NCBI GenBank assembly: GCA_029851415.1
Contig: CM056742.1
Coordinates: 53,112,954 to 53,176,953 of the forward strand
From: Eretmocerus hayati
Lineage: Eukaryota; Arthropoda; Insecta; Hymenoptera; Aphelinidae
Length of the DNA stretch: 64,000 nt
Direction: 5' to 3'
Shown here: positions 24,048-34,325 of the stretch, in pieces
How positions within the stretch are numbered: position 1 is the first letter of the stretch
Layout: the number at the start of each line of letters is the position of its first letter
Translations under genes and position numbers: made by a program
Notes under the pieces: generated by a model
Database searches by the model: none
The model's input: only the letters and a program-made list of their open reading frames with translations
Told to the model about the DNA's origin: nothing

Positions 24048-24653
24048 TAGGGTGGGCCAAAAAATGGAAATTTCCGAAAATCGTTACGCCTGAGGGCCAA
24101 TTTTCTATTTTGCACGTAGATAATGGAAAAACTTTTCGCGGATTTTTAGAAACAACTTTTAGGTTCTGGCAAAAGCCTTGAAGATTCTCAGAAAATAGAG
24201 TGAAAACGTCATTTTTACGCTATTTCTAGAAGCAAAGTTAAAACGTGCAGAAACTACGCGGTGGCACCAAACCGTGATCAAACAATGTTTTCTTACGTAT
24301 TCTTGGCCGTAGAAACCGAAAATCAGGTCCGTATGAGCCTCAGAAGCTAAGGGCCTTAGTAAATTGCGAGATACCGATCACAGTAGGAAAGCGACAATTT
24401 CCCGGGAAACGCCAGATTTCTTTGAAATTGAAAACGATCCTCCAAACTCGATTCAATCGACCAAAAATCATCACACACTATGTTTTCTTATGTATTTTGA
24501 CCTGCTGAAAACGGTCCCGGTAATTTCAGGAAGCTAGGATGCGTCAAAATTTAGCTATGAGCAAACGTATCCGGGCGATTTTCGTAGGGCTCATGAATGG
24601 GCTCGTCGTGGCCAGTGCAAGGTCGCGGACATGAGTCCTCTTTGCCCACATGC
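24048..24653 (+). repeat. Left TIR of element A
   Basis: Inverted partner of 27632-28241. It contains GAAGCTAGGATGCGTCAAAA near 24530, a motif shared with the TIRs of element B. Confidence 0.85.
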
Positions 24654-24990
24654 ATAGTTCTTGAAGTCCAGATGTCGATTAGCTAATGATGATATTGAGT
24701 AAAACTTCAGAATCTAGTATTCATATGATGACGACAAGAGTTGCGCTGATTTAAGTGTAAACCCTCTCCTTTTTCATACGGGCTTGGGACCGTCAACGGC
24801 AGGATTACTTTTTTTCGTTTTTTTGTTTTTTTTTTGTTTCTTTTTTTGATTTTATTCCTTTTTATGATTCTCTCGTTTTCTGTATCCCCCTTCATTGGTG
24901 ACTCATCATTTTATTGTGATATTGATATAAGGAATACCATCTAGTTGAGAGAATTGAATTCAGTACGATCAATCTCGTGGTATCAAAGGC

Positions 24991-27210
24991 TCACACAGGT
25001 CTGAAATCTTGTTTCGACTGAAAAGTTGGCATCGCATGTCGCGATTCGAGCGTGGTGATGATGAAATCTTCTCTATTCTTTCTACCTGCAACTTTCAAAG
25101 ATGCTTCGGTTACCAGCTTGACTGTCCTTTCAACAGCCTGGGTATGGCATGGATAGGCATTAAATTCCCACGTCAGAGGCATCTCAGCTGTGTTGAGCAT
25201 TCTCTCAATATCAGCAACCTGTAAATCACGGAGAACGGGAGGCGAAGTCACGTCTGACCTTTGAATCATTCCAACGTAGTTGGTAGCTCCAAAATTGAGC
25301 GCAGGAATTCTGAACTGCCGAACGCCCCCACAGTCAGTGGTTTCTTTGGCTTTGAGGATTCTCTCCAAAGCTAATTTTCTCGTGTTTGAGTTTTCATCAT
25401 TCAGCATACACAGTAGCACATTTTCAGGAGAGGCAAAGAACGCATTGCGTTGGATGACTGGGTCTATTACTTTCAGATATTTCTCAGGGAGGTACCTCGA
25501 AGACTGAATGAAGTGGAAAAGATGCTTTGGCCCATCTTTCACAGAGCTTTTGAATTTGATACGGAACCATGATGGTGCGGAGACTTTGAGAATGATCGTA
25601 ACAATATCAATGAGATCGGAGCTTGGATCTTCGGTTGACATATAGAGCCTTAGAACTCCGTTTGCCAAAGTTAACCATCGAGCATGACCTAGTTTACCTG
25701 GACACAAACTCGATAAATCTTGTGGGCAGCTGCCAGATTTAATGGCAAGACAAATTCGAAGCAAATATTTCTGGTCAGTACTTAATATTTTAGGATCAAA
25801 ATCAGGCACACAACAGTCGATGGCTTTGAATGAAACAATTGGTAACTTTTGACACTCGTGGAGCATCCTACCAATTGGACCCGAAAATGTATTGGGACCA
25901 GTAGTGGATCCGTCAATGAACTTGAATAAATGTCTCAACGGTAATTCGTTAAAATGCAGAAGACATACAAACCACTGGAGAGGTTTGCCTAGAATCGATT
26001 CTATTCGAGGAATTACTCCCTTTTTACATCCCGTATTTACCGCTGTCCCATCGCAGCCGACAACTCCGAGAGTGTTCATTCAATTCGGCGATTCCTCCTT
26101 CACGTGAGTGATAATACTGTCCACTATATCTGAGGAGCGACCAGATTTTGGAGTGACGTAAGTTAGATAAGCCGAGCCTGGCTCGCACACGAGAGAATAG
26201 TGTTCTTCTGTTACCGTGGTTCGATGGTATCTACCATTTTCGAACACTATAGCTCTTGTTTTATCATGACGTCCATCAAAATATAAACCTCGTATTACAT
26301 GAGGGGCCGATTGGGATCTAATTTGCTGTGCAACCTTCGATTTCTCCCTGATTATTTTATTCTTATCAATCACAATCGATTGAACAGAATCTGATAAAAT
26401 TCCAATATCAGCTATCACTCCAGAAGCAATAGCAGCTGTGGCCCTATTTGACACATTGAATCGCTGACTAGCTGCAACAGTATTTGTCAACTCGAATCTC
26501 ACCTGAGATGACGTGGACGGTACTTCAACACTGTGGCTCGGAATGAAGAACTCTTGGGAATCCGGAGTATTGTTTGAGCTCATCTCTTCCGATGAGGGCA
26601 ATTCATTCTCTTGTTCATGCTCTTCGGTACATCTTCTCTTGTTGAGGTTTGCATCTCGTTCCTGTCTCTCCAATTTTCTCTTAAGAGCTTCTGTCCCTTG
26701 TTTATCGACAGATCCAATGGCCAACCGTTTGTTTGTCCTTTGGTCGGCCAAGAAATCTCTCTCCGAAATAGGCACTTTCGTTTCTTTGGGACACTTGCAG
26801 GAATCAGGAGGGTTACACTTGCAAGCAGCAACATCGAGAAAATTGAGAGAATCTTTCATGAATAACTCGACTTGATCTTTGGTATGCTGGCTCGTCTCAG
26901 GACGTTTTTGAATGCTTTTAATTTTGATGTACTTATCGTGATATTTGAGAATCAAGTTTTTCACTCTCTGATGAGATACTCGAGGAATCAAAGTTTTGGC
27001 CCAGATTCTCTCAACTCTATCACTCACCAATTCGGCTACGTCAGAACGAGCTGGATTGTAGTTTTTAGACTGCTCACCGAGATTCCTCAACTCATCGAGA
27101 TAACATCTCAGTACATCTTGGTAGGACGGAAGAATATTCTGTGAGAGATCTTTGGGCAAGCCAAGAATAGGGCAACAAAAATCCCCTTTAGAGTACTTGG
27201 GTTTTGACAT
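24991..27210 (-). pseudogene. Transposase-like protein of element A, one internal TGA
   Basis: Two abutting frames, 27210-26080 and 26079-24991, are in the same phase and separated by a single TGA (26082-26080), giving about 739 codons in all. The N-terminal half is charged, with a cysteine cluster CKCNPPDSCKC (near residue 130) that could bind zinc, and a Ser/Thr-rich linker. The C-terminal half opens GVVGCDGTAVNTG and continues with PLQWFVCLLHFNELPLRHLF, SGPIGRMLHE, LGHARWLT and PCHTQAVER. The acidic residue in CDGT is a candidate catalytic position by analogy with DDE/RNase H transposases; this is inference. No intron is needed. Since only one stop interrupts it, the copy is young or recently inactivated. 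Confidence 0.7.
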
Positions 27211-27631
27211 CTTATAAGAACACCAACTTCATATATTTTACTCCGATAAACACTCGTAGATTCACCCTTGTGAGAAAGGTAACTCAGATATCTCTGAGCC
27301 ACTCTTCTAACCTCGGTGATATCAACTCGGCGACGACATCTTCAACTCGGAAGTTATACTATTGTTCACTAATCTCATAGGTAGAGATGTTTGATACACT
27401 TGAGGGCATCAATCTTCTCTCCGCCACCTAGCGGTGGCGCTGCGAACTATTATAATGTTGTTAAACAGAAGAGCTGTCGGAGTCACGATCGTATATAAGA
27501 TCATGGTCTGAGTGGAGGTAGAATGATACGCGATTTAATGATTAGGACGGGAGCTGATTGAGTATTGGAAAAATTCGGCATTTTATCACGTGATACCCTT
27601 CAATTTTCGATATAATGATATTGGGGATTAA

Positions 27632-28241
27632 GCATGTAGGCAAAGAAGACTCGTGTCCTTGACCTATGCCCTGGTCGCGACGAGGCCATTCGTGAGCCCT
27701 ACGAAATTCGTCCTGATACGTTTGCTCATAGCTAAATTTTGACGCGTCCTAGCTTCCTGAAACTACCGGGATCGTTTTCAGCAGGTCAAAATACACAAGA
27801 AGACATAGTGTGTGATGTTTTTTGGTCGATTGAATCGAGTTTAGAGGATCGGTTTGAATTTCACAGAAATCTGGCGTTTCCCGGAAAATTGTCACTTTCC
27901 CACTCTGATCGGTATCTCGCAATTTACAAAGGTCCTTAACTTTTGAGGCTTAAACGAACCTGATTTTCGGTTTCTACGGCCAAAAATACGTAAGAAAATA
28001 TTGTTCGATCACCGTTTGGTGCCACCGCGTAGGTTCTGCACGCTATAACTTTGCTTTTAGAAATAGCGTAAAAACGACGTTTTCTCGTTATATTCTGAGA
28101 ATCTTCAAGGCTTTTGCCAGAACCTAAAAGTTCTTTTTCAAAATCCGCAAGAAAATTTTCCATTATCTACGTGCAAAATAGCAAAAAATTGGCCCTCAGG
28201 CGTAACGATTTTCGAAAATTTCCATTTTTCGGCCCACCCTA
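27632..28241 (-). repeat. Right TIR of element A
   Basis: Inverted partner of 24048-24653. Small indels and substitutions distinguish the two. Confidence 0.85.
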
Positions 28242-28249
28242 TTCCACAA

Positions 28250-28599
28250 GTATTGGGCTCTCGTAATAAACTCTCGAGATCGCCCTCAACCTCAGGGATT
28301 CGGAATCAACTCTGATGATTTGTGAATATGATGAAACCTAGTCATTCAAGAAAGATGAAATAGAGGTCTAGTCTCTTTCATATCTAGCGTGAATCTTTAT
28401 GAGTATTTTAGATATTCCGCAAACCAGTGGGTCTGCCTGTATATCGTCTAACATGCATAGACATTACATACGCGTGTACTGTCGAATATGATGTAACTAA
28501 TCTGGATCACATTGGTGTTTGAATGACACTGAATCAAGATCAAATGTTCGTTTTGAACGACGTTTGATCGAAGTAACGTAGGTATCTCTCCTCACTGAA
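28250..28599. other. Unassigned sequence
   Basis: No gene or repeat recognised between element A and the foldback-family fragment. Confidence 0.35.
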
Positions 28600-28749
28600 T
28601 TTTAACTTATATCACTACAGCTTCATCTCTGGCGGGTTTAGGCCAAAACAACGAATGATATGAATGAATATACGTGAGAATATTGTCGTCTGTTCAGCTT
28701 TGAGTTATTTTGAGTTGAAAGATCATAGCTCAAAAGATTAAAAGGGATC
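28600..28749 (-). mobile_element. Foldback-family copy F4, left part
   Basis: On the minus strand it matches 20100-20230 of F3 (GGCCTAAACCCGCCA shared). It is cut by the Penelope pair at the AAAAGGGATC target duplication (28740-28749) and resumes at 34326. Confidence 0.65.
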
Positions 28750-28781
28750 AATAGAAGTAATGAACTTTGAATCGTCCTCAG

Positions 28782-29030
28782 TTATTCCAAATTGATGAGT
28801 TGAAACTCTTGAAATCGATCGTGGAGGACTAAGGTCTGTGAGGATGATAAAACACAGAATTCTTGCACATATAAATATATTGCAACGTTTCGTCTGCATA
28901 TTTTGCAAACCTCTTCAGGCTGTAACACAATGTCAACACATGTGGTATATATTATGGACAAACAGTAGCACGATTCACAATGGAGTTGCAAACAACAATT
29001 CACATACCTAAAGCTTTTTGATTTTTAGAA
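28782..29030 (-). repeat. Penelope pLTR, copy at the 3' end of the inverted element
   Basis: Matches 31157-31400 and 34150-34320. It carries an intact hammerhead-like core at 28918-28887. Confidence 0.75.
28887..28918 (-). ncRNA. Hammerhead-ribozyme-like core
   Basis: On the minus strand CTGAAGAG is followed by GTTTGC, a short loop, GCAGAC, then GAAAC. This gives the CUGANGA and GAAA boxes around a six-pair stem II with one G.U pair. Penelope-like elements are known to carry hammerhead motifs in their pLTRs. Stems I and III and the cleavage site were not resolved. Confidence 0.5.
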
Positions 29031-29410
29031 CGATTATCACATTTTTACACTATGATTAAAAACGTAGAAACACAGAAACTGTGATTCACGTCTCACGTCG
29101 ATATTTGGTATATTGATACTGATCAGTCCATGCTAATGTGTGTATATGGAAACGGGATGAGGAGAGAAAGAGAGAGAGAACCAGGTGATTGAACGGGGAG
29201 AGGAAAGGGAAGGAGAAAGAGTCAAGAGAAGCAGCTATATGTCATAATCGACGATGAGACAAACTATAATAGGAGAGAGTTATAGACAAGGTTTAGATGG
29301 AAAATATCGTCTTTCAGATTGATGTCATTCTTATCAAAATTAATGAAAATCATTTCTGAGAGTGTCCTTTTATGAAAATTTGGTTCTCTATCTAAGATCT
29401 TAGTATTTTT

Positions 29411-31168
29411 TCAATCAAACTCGTGCCCTAGGTTTTTTCGATGGAGCGACACTACAGAATTGGGAGTTTTGAAATTTATATGTTTATCGATTCTCACATC
29501 TAAAGCCCTTTTTGTCTCTCCTACATAGCTTGCTGAACAGTTTTTACAATCTATTTTGTATACTACATTTGGATTTTCAAATTTCTTCGATGTATCTTTG
29601 CCTAATTTTATAACATTATCAAGTCCTTTAGTGATTTTTGGCAACGTTACAATATTGTGTTTCTTGAAAACATATTTACATTTTTGAAAGAAACTTTTAC
29701 GGAACGGAATGCTCACTTTCTGTAGTGGAGCAAATGTACGTTTTTCCAAGCTATTTCCATTATTCTTCTTGTTTTTCAATTTTTGAAGTCTGTTTCTCAT
29801 GCATTTTTGTACAAAATCAATGGGAAAGTCATTTTTTAGCAGTAAATTTTCTACGTATCTAATGTTTTTTCTATGGAAACAAGGTTCAGATAGATTAATA
29901 GCACGGTCTACCAAATTGTATATAATATTTTCTTTCAATTAAGTTGGGTGGTTCGAGTGAAAATTCAAAATCCTATCAGATGTCGTGGGCTTATGGTACC
30001 AATCCGTGATAATCTTATTATCTTTTCGTATCAATTTTAAATCTAGAAAACTAATACTGTTATCTTTTTCAATCTCGTGAGTGAATTTTAGACTTTGATC
30101 ATATTGATTAAAAACTCCCAGCACTACATTGATCTGGTCTTCTTTGATACATAACACCGTGTCGTCGACATAACGGAAATAAAATAATGGTACACAATTA
30201 TGTTCATTTTTCAAAATCTCAAGACAATCTGTCTCGAGGTCTTCCATGACCATGTCGGCTAACATAGGTGATATGGGAGAACCCATGGCACTGCCCGAGA
30301 TTTGTTGGAAAAAATCATCATCAAATTTGAAAAAGGTATTTTTGAACAAAAGTTCAATATTGGCACGTATTTCATCGAAAGGAATTTTGCATTTTAAATG
30401 TATGTCATTATGGCGACGGTCTAAACTGATGAGAACTAGTCTGAGTAGAATATCTGTGAACAGCGAAATGACATCAAGTGAAAGAAGAATGTATCCATCA
30501 GGAATATGTATTCCATTTAATTTTTTCTTTAGTTCTGAACTATTATTGATGTGAGATTTAGGGCGTTCCAAACATTTTTTCAACTCATTGTAAAGAATAA
30601 TTGAAAACAAATAAGATGGGCTATTGATTGTAGAGATAATGGGTCTTAAAGGGTTATCTGCTTTGTGAATTTTCGGAAGACCATATGCTCGGGCCATAGA
30701 TGTGTCAGTTAACGTGAGAGCGTTACGATGAAATTTTTTGTGCAAAAGATTCCTTTCATTCCAATCTTTAAGTACTTTTGAGTATTTCTTCTGAGTCCTT
30801 GCTAATGGGTTGAACTTAACAGTTTTGTATACATTCTTATCTGAGAGTAACGCTCTCATTTTACTCCTATAGTCCGATTTATTCATACAAACTGTTACAT
30901 TCCCTTTGTCTGCGCGAGTAAAGAAAATATCTTGATTGGAGTCTAGAAAAGACTTTGTCTCATCTAGTTGTTTTTTGAAAGATCTGTCTTCAATGTTAAT
31001 GTGTGTTTGTTTTTTCTTTTCAAATCGGATAATATTGCAAACTTCTTTACGGACGGAATCTTTTTCTATATCATTCAAATCTGACAACCTAAGACAGGTT
31101 TCTACATTTTTTACAGTACTCATAATATCTTTGTTTCCAAAAGTAGGAATTGTTGTTTGCAACTTCAT
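29411..31168 (-). pseudogene. Penelope reverse transcriptase and GIY-YIG endonuclease (truncated)
   Basis: The RT part (31168-29939) lacks its N terminus but has RADKGNVTV, GLPKIHK, SGSAMGSPISPML and the catalytic FRYVDDTVLC. After a TAA at 29941-29939 the same phase continues to 29411 with the linker and a GIY-YIG domain (VVYKIDCKNCSASYVGETKR). It ends early: the plus copy has TGG where this one has TGA, just after GHEFD. The first codons lie in the neighbouring copy and are fortuitous. Confidence 0.85.
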
Positions 31169-31400
31169 TGTGAATCGTGCTACTGTTTGTCCATAATATA
31201 TACCACATGTGTTGAAATTGTGTTACAGCCTAAAGAGGTTTGCAAAATATGCAGACGAAACGTTGCAATATATTTATATGTGCAAGAATTCTGTGTTTTA
31301 TCATCCTCACAGACCTTAGTCCTCCGCGATCGATTTCAAGATTTTCAACTCATCAATTTGGAATAACTGAGGACGATTCAAAGTTCATTACTTCTATTCT
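31157..31400 (+). repeat. Penelope pLTR, upstream copy
   Basis: Matches the pLTR copies at 28782-29030 (inverted) and 34150-34320. The hammerhead-like core here reads CTAAAGAG (31230) instead of CTGAAGAG, so an invariant G of the core is replaced by A. Confidence 0.75.
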
Positions 31401-31796
31401 ACACCAATCCTTCGATCAAGATAAGACTACAACCAACATCCATAACATGAGTTTTTTTCAACACATACGTGAGAACTATGGCCATCAAGTAGTATCCACG
31501 ATGAAGGAATATGTCCAAACAAACATTCGCACCGCAGAAATAGTATCGAGACGTCGCTTTCTACTGAAATGCAGAAGTGACGGTGTGGTGCCAAAACATC
31601 TGATGTGTATACAACATCGCATCAACCAGGTGACATTCTATAGTGATTCTAGCAAACATTCAAATGAAGCTCTTTCTCAGTCTGATTCCAAGAAACTCTT
31701 GAATAATGAAATACGAGATATTCATTCTCATCTCAGATTTCTTAATAAAAACTGGATTCCTATAAGTCTTGTCTTTATGAATCAAATGTAGAATCA
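31240..31796 (+). pseudogene. Penelope N-terminal region, frameshifted
   Basis: An open frame through 31791 encodes the region N-terminal to RT (FFQHIRENYGHQVVSTMKEY.. to ..IRDIHSHLRFLNKNW). Its end is out of phase with the RT frame; protein continuity is regained in the RT phase from about 31760 (YKSCLYESNV..), which points to a one-base indel near 31755. Parts before about 31360 are translated pLTR. Confidence 0.65.
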
Positions 31797-33221
31797 GATG
31801 TTTTATGTAAATTCATCGAACTCAATCAAAGAAGATTTAGGTATACGCAGTCAAAATTTAATCATGTTCATAAGAAGAAATTCAGTTCATTGTTACCTCC
31901 TAAAGATCAACCTATTATAAACAAAAAAAGTTGGATTCGAAATATTAGTGATGTAGAGATACCCGATAATGTCATTGATGTAGTATCCCTCGGTCAGAAT
32001 TATAGTTTTGAGTCTACTTTTGGAACCAAAGATATTATGAGTACTGTAAAAAATGTAGAAACCTGTCTTAGATTGTCAGATTTGAATGATATAGAAAAAG
32101 ATTCCGTCCGTAAAGAAGTTTGCAATATTATCCGATTTGAAAAGAAAAAACAAACACACATTAACATTGAAGATAGATCTTTCAAAAAACAACTAGATGA
32201 GACAAAGTCTTTTCTAGACTCCAATCAAGATATTTTCTTTACTCGCGCAGACAAAGGAAATGTAACAGTTTGTATGAATAAATCGGACTATAGGAGTAAA
32301 ATGAGAGCGTTACTCTCAGATAAGAATGTATACAAAACTGTTAAGTTCAACCCATTAGCAAGGACTCTGAAGAAATACTCAAAAGTACTTAAAGATTGGA
32401 ATGAAAGGAATCTTTTGCACAAAAAATTTCATCGTAACGCTCTCACGTTAACTGACACATCTATGGCCCGAGCATATGGTCTTCCGAAAATTCACAAAGC
32501 AGATAACCCTTTAAGACCCATTATCTCTACAATCAATAGCCCATCTTATTTGTTTTCAATTATTCTTCACAATGAGTTGAAAAAATGTTTGAAACGCCCT
32601 AAATCTCACATCAATAATAGTTCAGAACTAAAGAAAAAATTAAATGGAATACATATTCCTGATGGATACATTCTTCTTTCACTTGATGTCATTTCGCTGT
32701 TCACAGATATTCTACTCAGACTAGTTCTCATCAGTTTAGACCGTCGCCATAATGACATACATTTAAAATGCAAAATTCCTTTCGATGAAATACGTGCCAA
32801 TATTGAACTTTTGTTCAAAAATACCTTTTTCAAATTTGATGATAATTTTTTCCAACAAATCTCGGGCAGTGCCATGGGTTCTCCCATATCACCTATGTTA
32901 GCCGACATGGTCATGGAAGACCTCGAGACAGATTGTCTTGAGATTTTGAAAAATGAACATAATTGTGTACCATTATTTTATTTCCGTTATGTCGACGACA
33001 CGGTGTTATGTATCAAAGAAGACCAGATCAATGTAGTGCTGGGAGTTTTTAATCAATATGATCAAAGTCTAAAATTCACTCACGAGATTGAAAAAGATAA
33101 CAGTATCAGTTTTCTAGATTTAAAATTGATACGAAAAGATAATAAGATTATCACAGATTGGTACCATAAGCCCACGACATCTGATAGGATTTTGAATTTT
33201 CACTCGAACCACCCAACTTAA
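31797..33221 (+). CDS. Penelope-type reverse transcriptase
   Basis: In phase with 31797, the frame runs without a stop to TAA 33219-33221. Visible motifs are RADKGNVTVCMNKSDYRSKM, ARAYGLPKIHKADNPLRPI, YILLSLDVISLF, SGSAMGSPISPMLADMVMED and FYFRYVDDTVLC with the two catalytic aspartates. This is the RT of a GIY-YIG-bearing Penelope-like element, which primes on chromosomal DNA. Both copies in the window carry the same TAA before the endonuclease part, so the stop predates or arose with the pair. The product may be inactive unless the stop is read through. Confidence 0.87.
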   Translation, partial: DVLCKFIELNQRRFRYTQSKFNHVHKKKFSSLLPPKDQPIINKKSWIRNISDVEIPDNVIDVVSLGQNYSFESTFGTKDIMSTVKNVETCLRLSDLNDIEKDSVRKEVCNIIRFEKKKQTHINIEDRSFKKQLDETKSFLDSNQDIFFTRADKGNVTVCMNKSDYRSKMRALLSDKNVYKTVKFNPLARTLKKYSKVLKDWNERNLLHKKFHRNALTLTDTSMARAYGLPKIHKADNPLRPIISTINSPSYLFSIILHNELKKCLKRPKSHINNSSELKKKLNGIHIPDGYILLSLDVISLFTDILLRLVLISLDRRHNDIHLKCKIPFDEIRANIELLFKNTFFKFDDNFFQQISGSAMGSPISPMLADMVMEDLETDCLEILKNEHNCVPLFYFRYVDDTVLCIKEDQINVVLGVFNQYDQSLKFTHEIEKDNSISFLDLKLIRKDNKIITDWYHKPTTSDRILNFHSNHPT

Positions 33222-33896
33222 TTGAAAGAAAATATTATATACAATTTGGTAGACCGTGCTATTAATCTATCTGAACCTTGTTTCCATAGAAAAAACATTA
33301 AATACGTAGAAAATTTACTGCTAAAAAATGACTTTCCCATTGATTTTGTACAAAAATGCATGAGAAACAGACTTCAAAAATTGAAAAACAAGAAGAATAA
33401 TGGAAATAGCTTGGAAAAACGTACATTTGCTCCACTACAGAAAGTGAGCATTCCGTTTCGTAAAAGTTTCTTTCAAAAATGTAAATATGTTTTCAAGAAA
33501 CACAATATTGTAACGTTGCCAAAAATCACTAAAGGACTTGATAATGTTATGAAATTAGGCAAAGATACATCGAAGAAATTTGAAAATCCAAATGTAGTAT
33601 ATAAAATAGATTGTAAAAACTGTTCAGCAAGCTATGTAGGAGAGACGAAAAGGGCTTTAGATGTGAGAATCGATGAACATATAAATTTCAAAACTCCCAA
33701 TTCTGTAGTGTCGCTCCATCGAAAAAACCTAGGGCACGAGTTTGATTGGAAAAATACTAAGATCTTAGATAGAGAACCAAATTTTCATAAAAGGACACTC
33801 TCAGAAATGATTTTCATTAATTCTGATAAGAATAACATCAATCTGAAAGACGATATTTCCCATCTAAACCGTGTCTATAACTCTCTCCTATTATAG
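33222..33896 (+). CDS. Penelope linker and GIY-YIG endonuclease domain
   Basis: Same phase as the RT, directly after its TAA. A basic linker (KNKKNNGNSLEKRTFAPLQK) precedes the GIY-YIG nuclease: VVYKIDCKNCSASYVGETKR with the CxxC and the Y..G..T core, an arginine in ALDVRIDEH, and a downstream glutamate in TLSEMIFI. The frame ends at TAG 33894-33896. There is no ATG at the start (TTG follows the stop), which suggests that it was once joined to the RT. Confidence 0.8.
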   Translation: MKENIIYNLVDRAINLSEPCFHRKNIKYVENLLLKNDFPIDFVQKCMRNRLQKLKNKKNNGNSLEKRTFAPLQKVSIPFRKSFFQKCKYVFKKHNIVTLPKITKGLDNVMKLGKDTSKKFENPNVVYKIDCKNCSASYVGETKRALDVRIDEHINFKTPNSVVSLHRKNLGHEFDWKNTKILDREPNFHKRTLSEMIFINSDKNNINLKDDISHLNRVYNSLLL

Positions 33897-34149
33897 TTTG
33901 TCTCATCGTCGATTATGACATATAGCTGCTTCTCTTGACTCTTTCTCCTTCCCTTTCCTCTCCCCGTTCAATCACCTGGTTCTCTCTCTCTTTCTCTCCT
34001 CATCCCGTTTCCATATACACACATTAGCATGGACTGATCAGTATCAATATACCAAATATCGACGTAAGACGTGAATCACAGTTTCTGTGTTTCTACGTTT
34101 TTAATCATAGTGTAAAAATGTGATAATCGTTCTAAAAATCAAAAAGCTT

Positions 34150-34322
34150 TAGGTATGTGAATTGTTGTTTGCAACTTCATTGTGAATCGTGCTACTGTTT
34201 GTCCATAATATATGCCACATGTGTTGAAATTGTGTTACAGCCTGAAGAGGTTTGCAAAATATGCAGACGAAACGTTGCAATATATTTATATGTGCAAGAA
34301 TTCTGTGTTTCATCATCCTCAC
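34150..34322 (+). repeat. Penelope pLTR, downstream copy
   Basis: Third copy of the pLTR, cut short at ..CATCATCCTCAC before the target duplication. Confidence 0.75.
34242..34273 (+). ncRNA. Hammerhead-ribozyme-like core
   Basis: CTGAAGAG at 34242-34249, stem II GTTTGC/GCAGAC, and GAAAC at 34269-34273; same layout as 28918-28887 and apparently intact. Confidence 0.5.
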
Positions 34323-34325
34323 ATC

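Larger units (their letters stand above)
24048..28241 (-). mobile_element. Complete long-TIR DNA transposon A, 8 bp target duplication
   Basis: TIRs of about 605 bp occupy 24048-24653 and 27632-28241. The element starts TAGGGTGGGCC and ends GGCCCACCCTA. TTCCACAA stands directly outside both ends (24040-24047 and 28242-28249), an 8 bp target duplication. One transposase-like gene fills the interior on the minus strand. I recognise the protein as a recurrent uncharacterised family in arthropod genomes but cannot assign a named superfamily; 8 bp duplications are known for hAT, P and KDZ elements. Confidence 0.88.
28750..31146 (-). mobile_element. Penelope-like element, 5'-truncated inverted copy
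   Basis: Reads right to left. It begins abruptly inside the reverse transcriptase region at 31146, where it meets the start of the plus-strand copy head to head. It ends after a pLTR-type sequence at 28782-29030. Sequence identity with 31147-34325 is very high by eye; only isolated amino acid differences appear between the proteins. Confidence 0.85.
31147..34325 (+). mobile_element. Penelope-like element, longer copy
   Basis: Runs from the head-to-head junction through an upstream pLTR, an N-terminal domain, RT, GIY-YIG endonuclease and a downstream pLTR. AAAAGGGATC at 34326-34335 repeats 28740-28749, so the pair was inserted as a unit. Confidence 0.87.
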
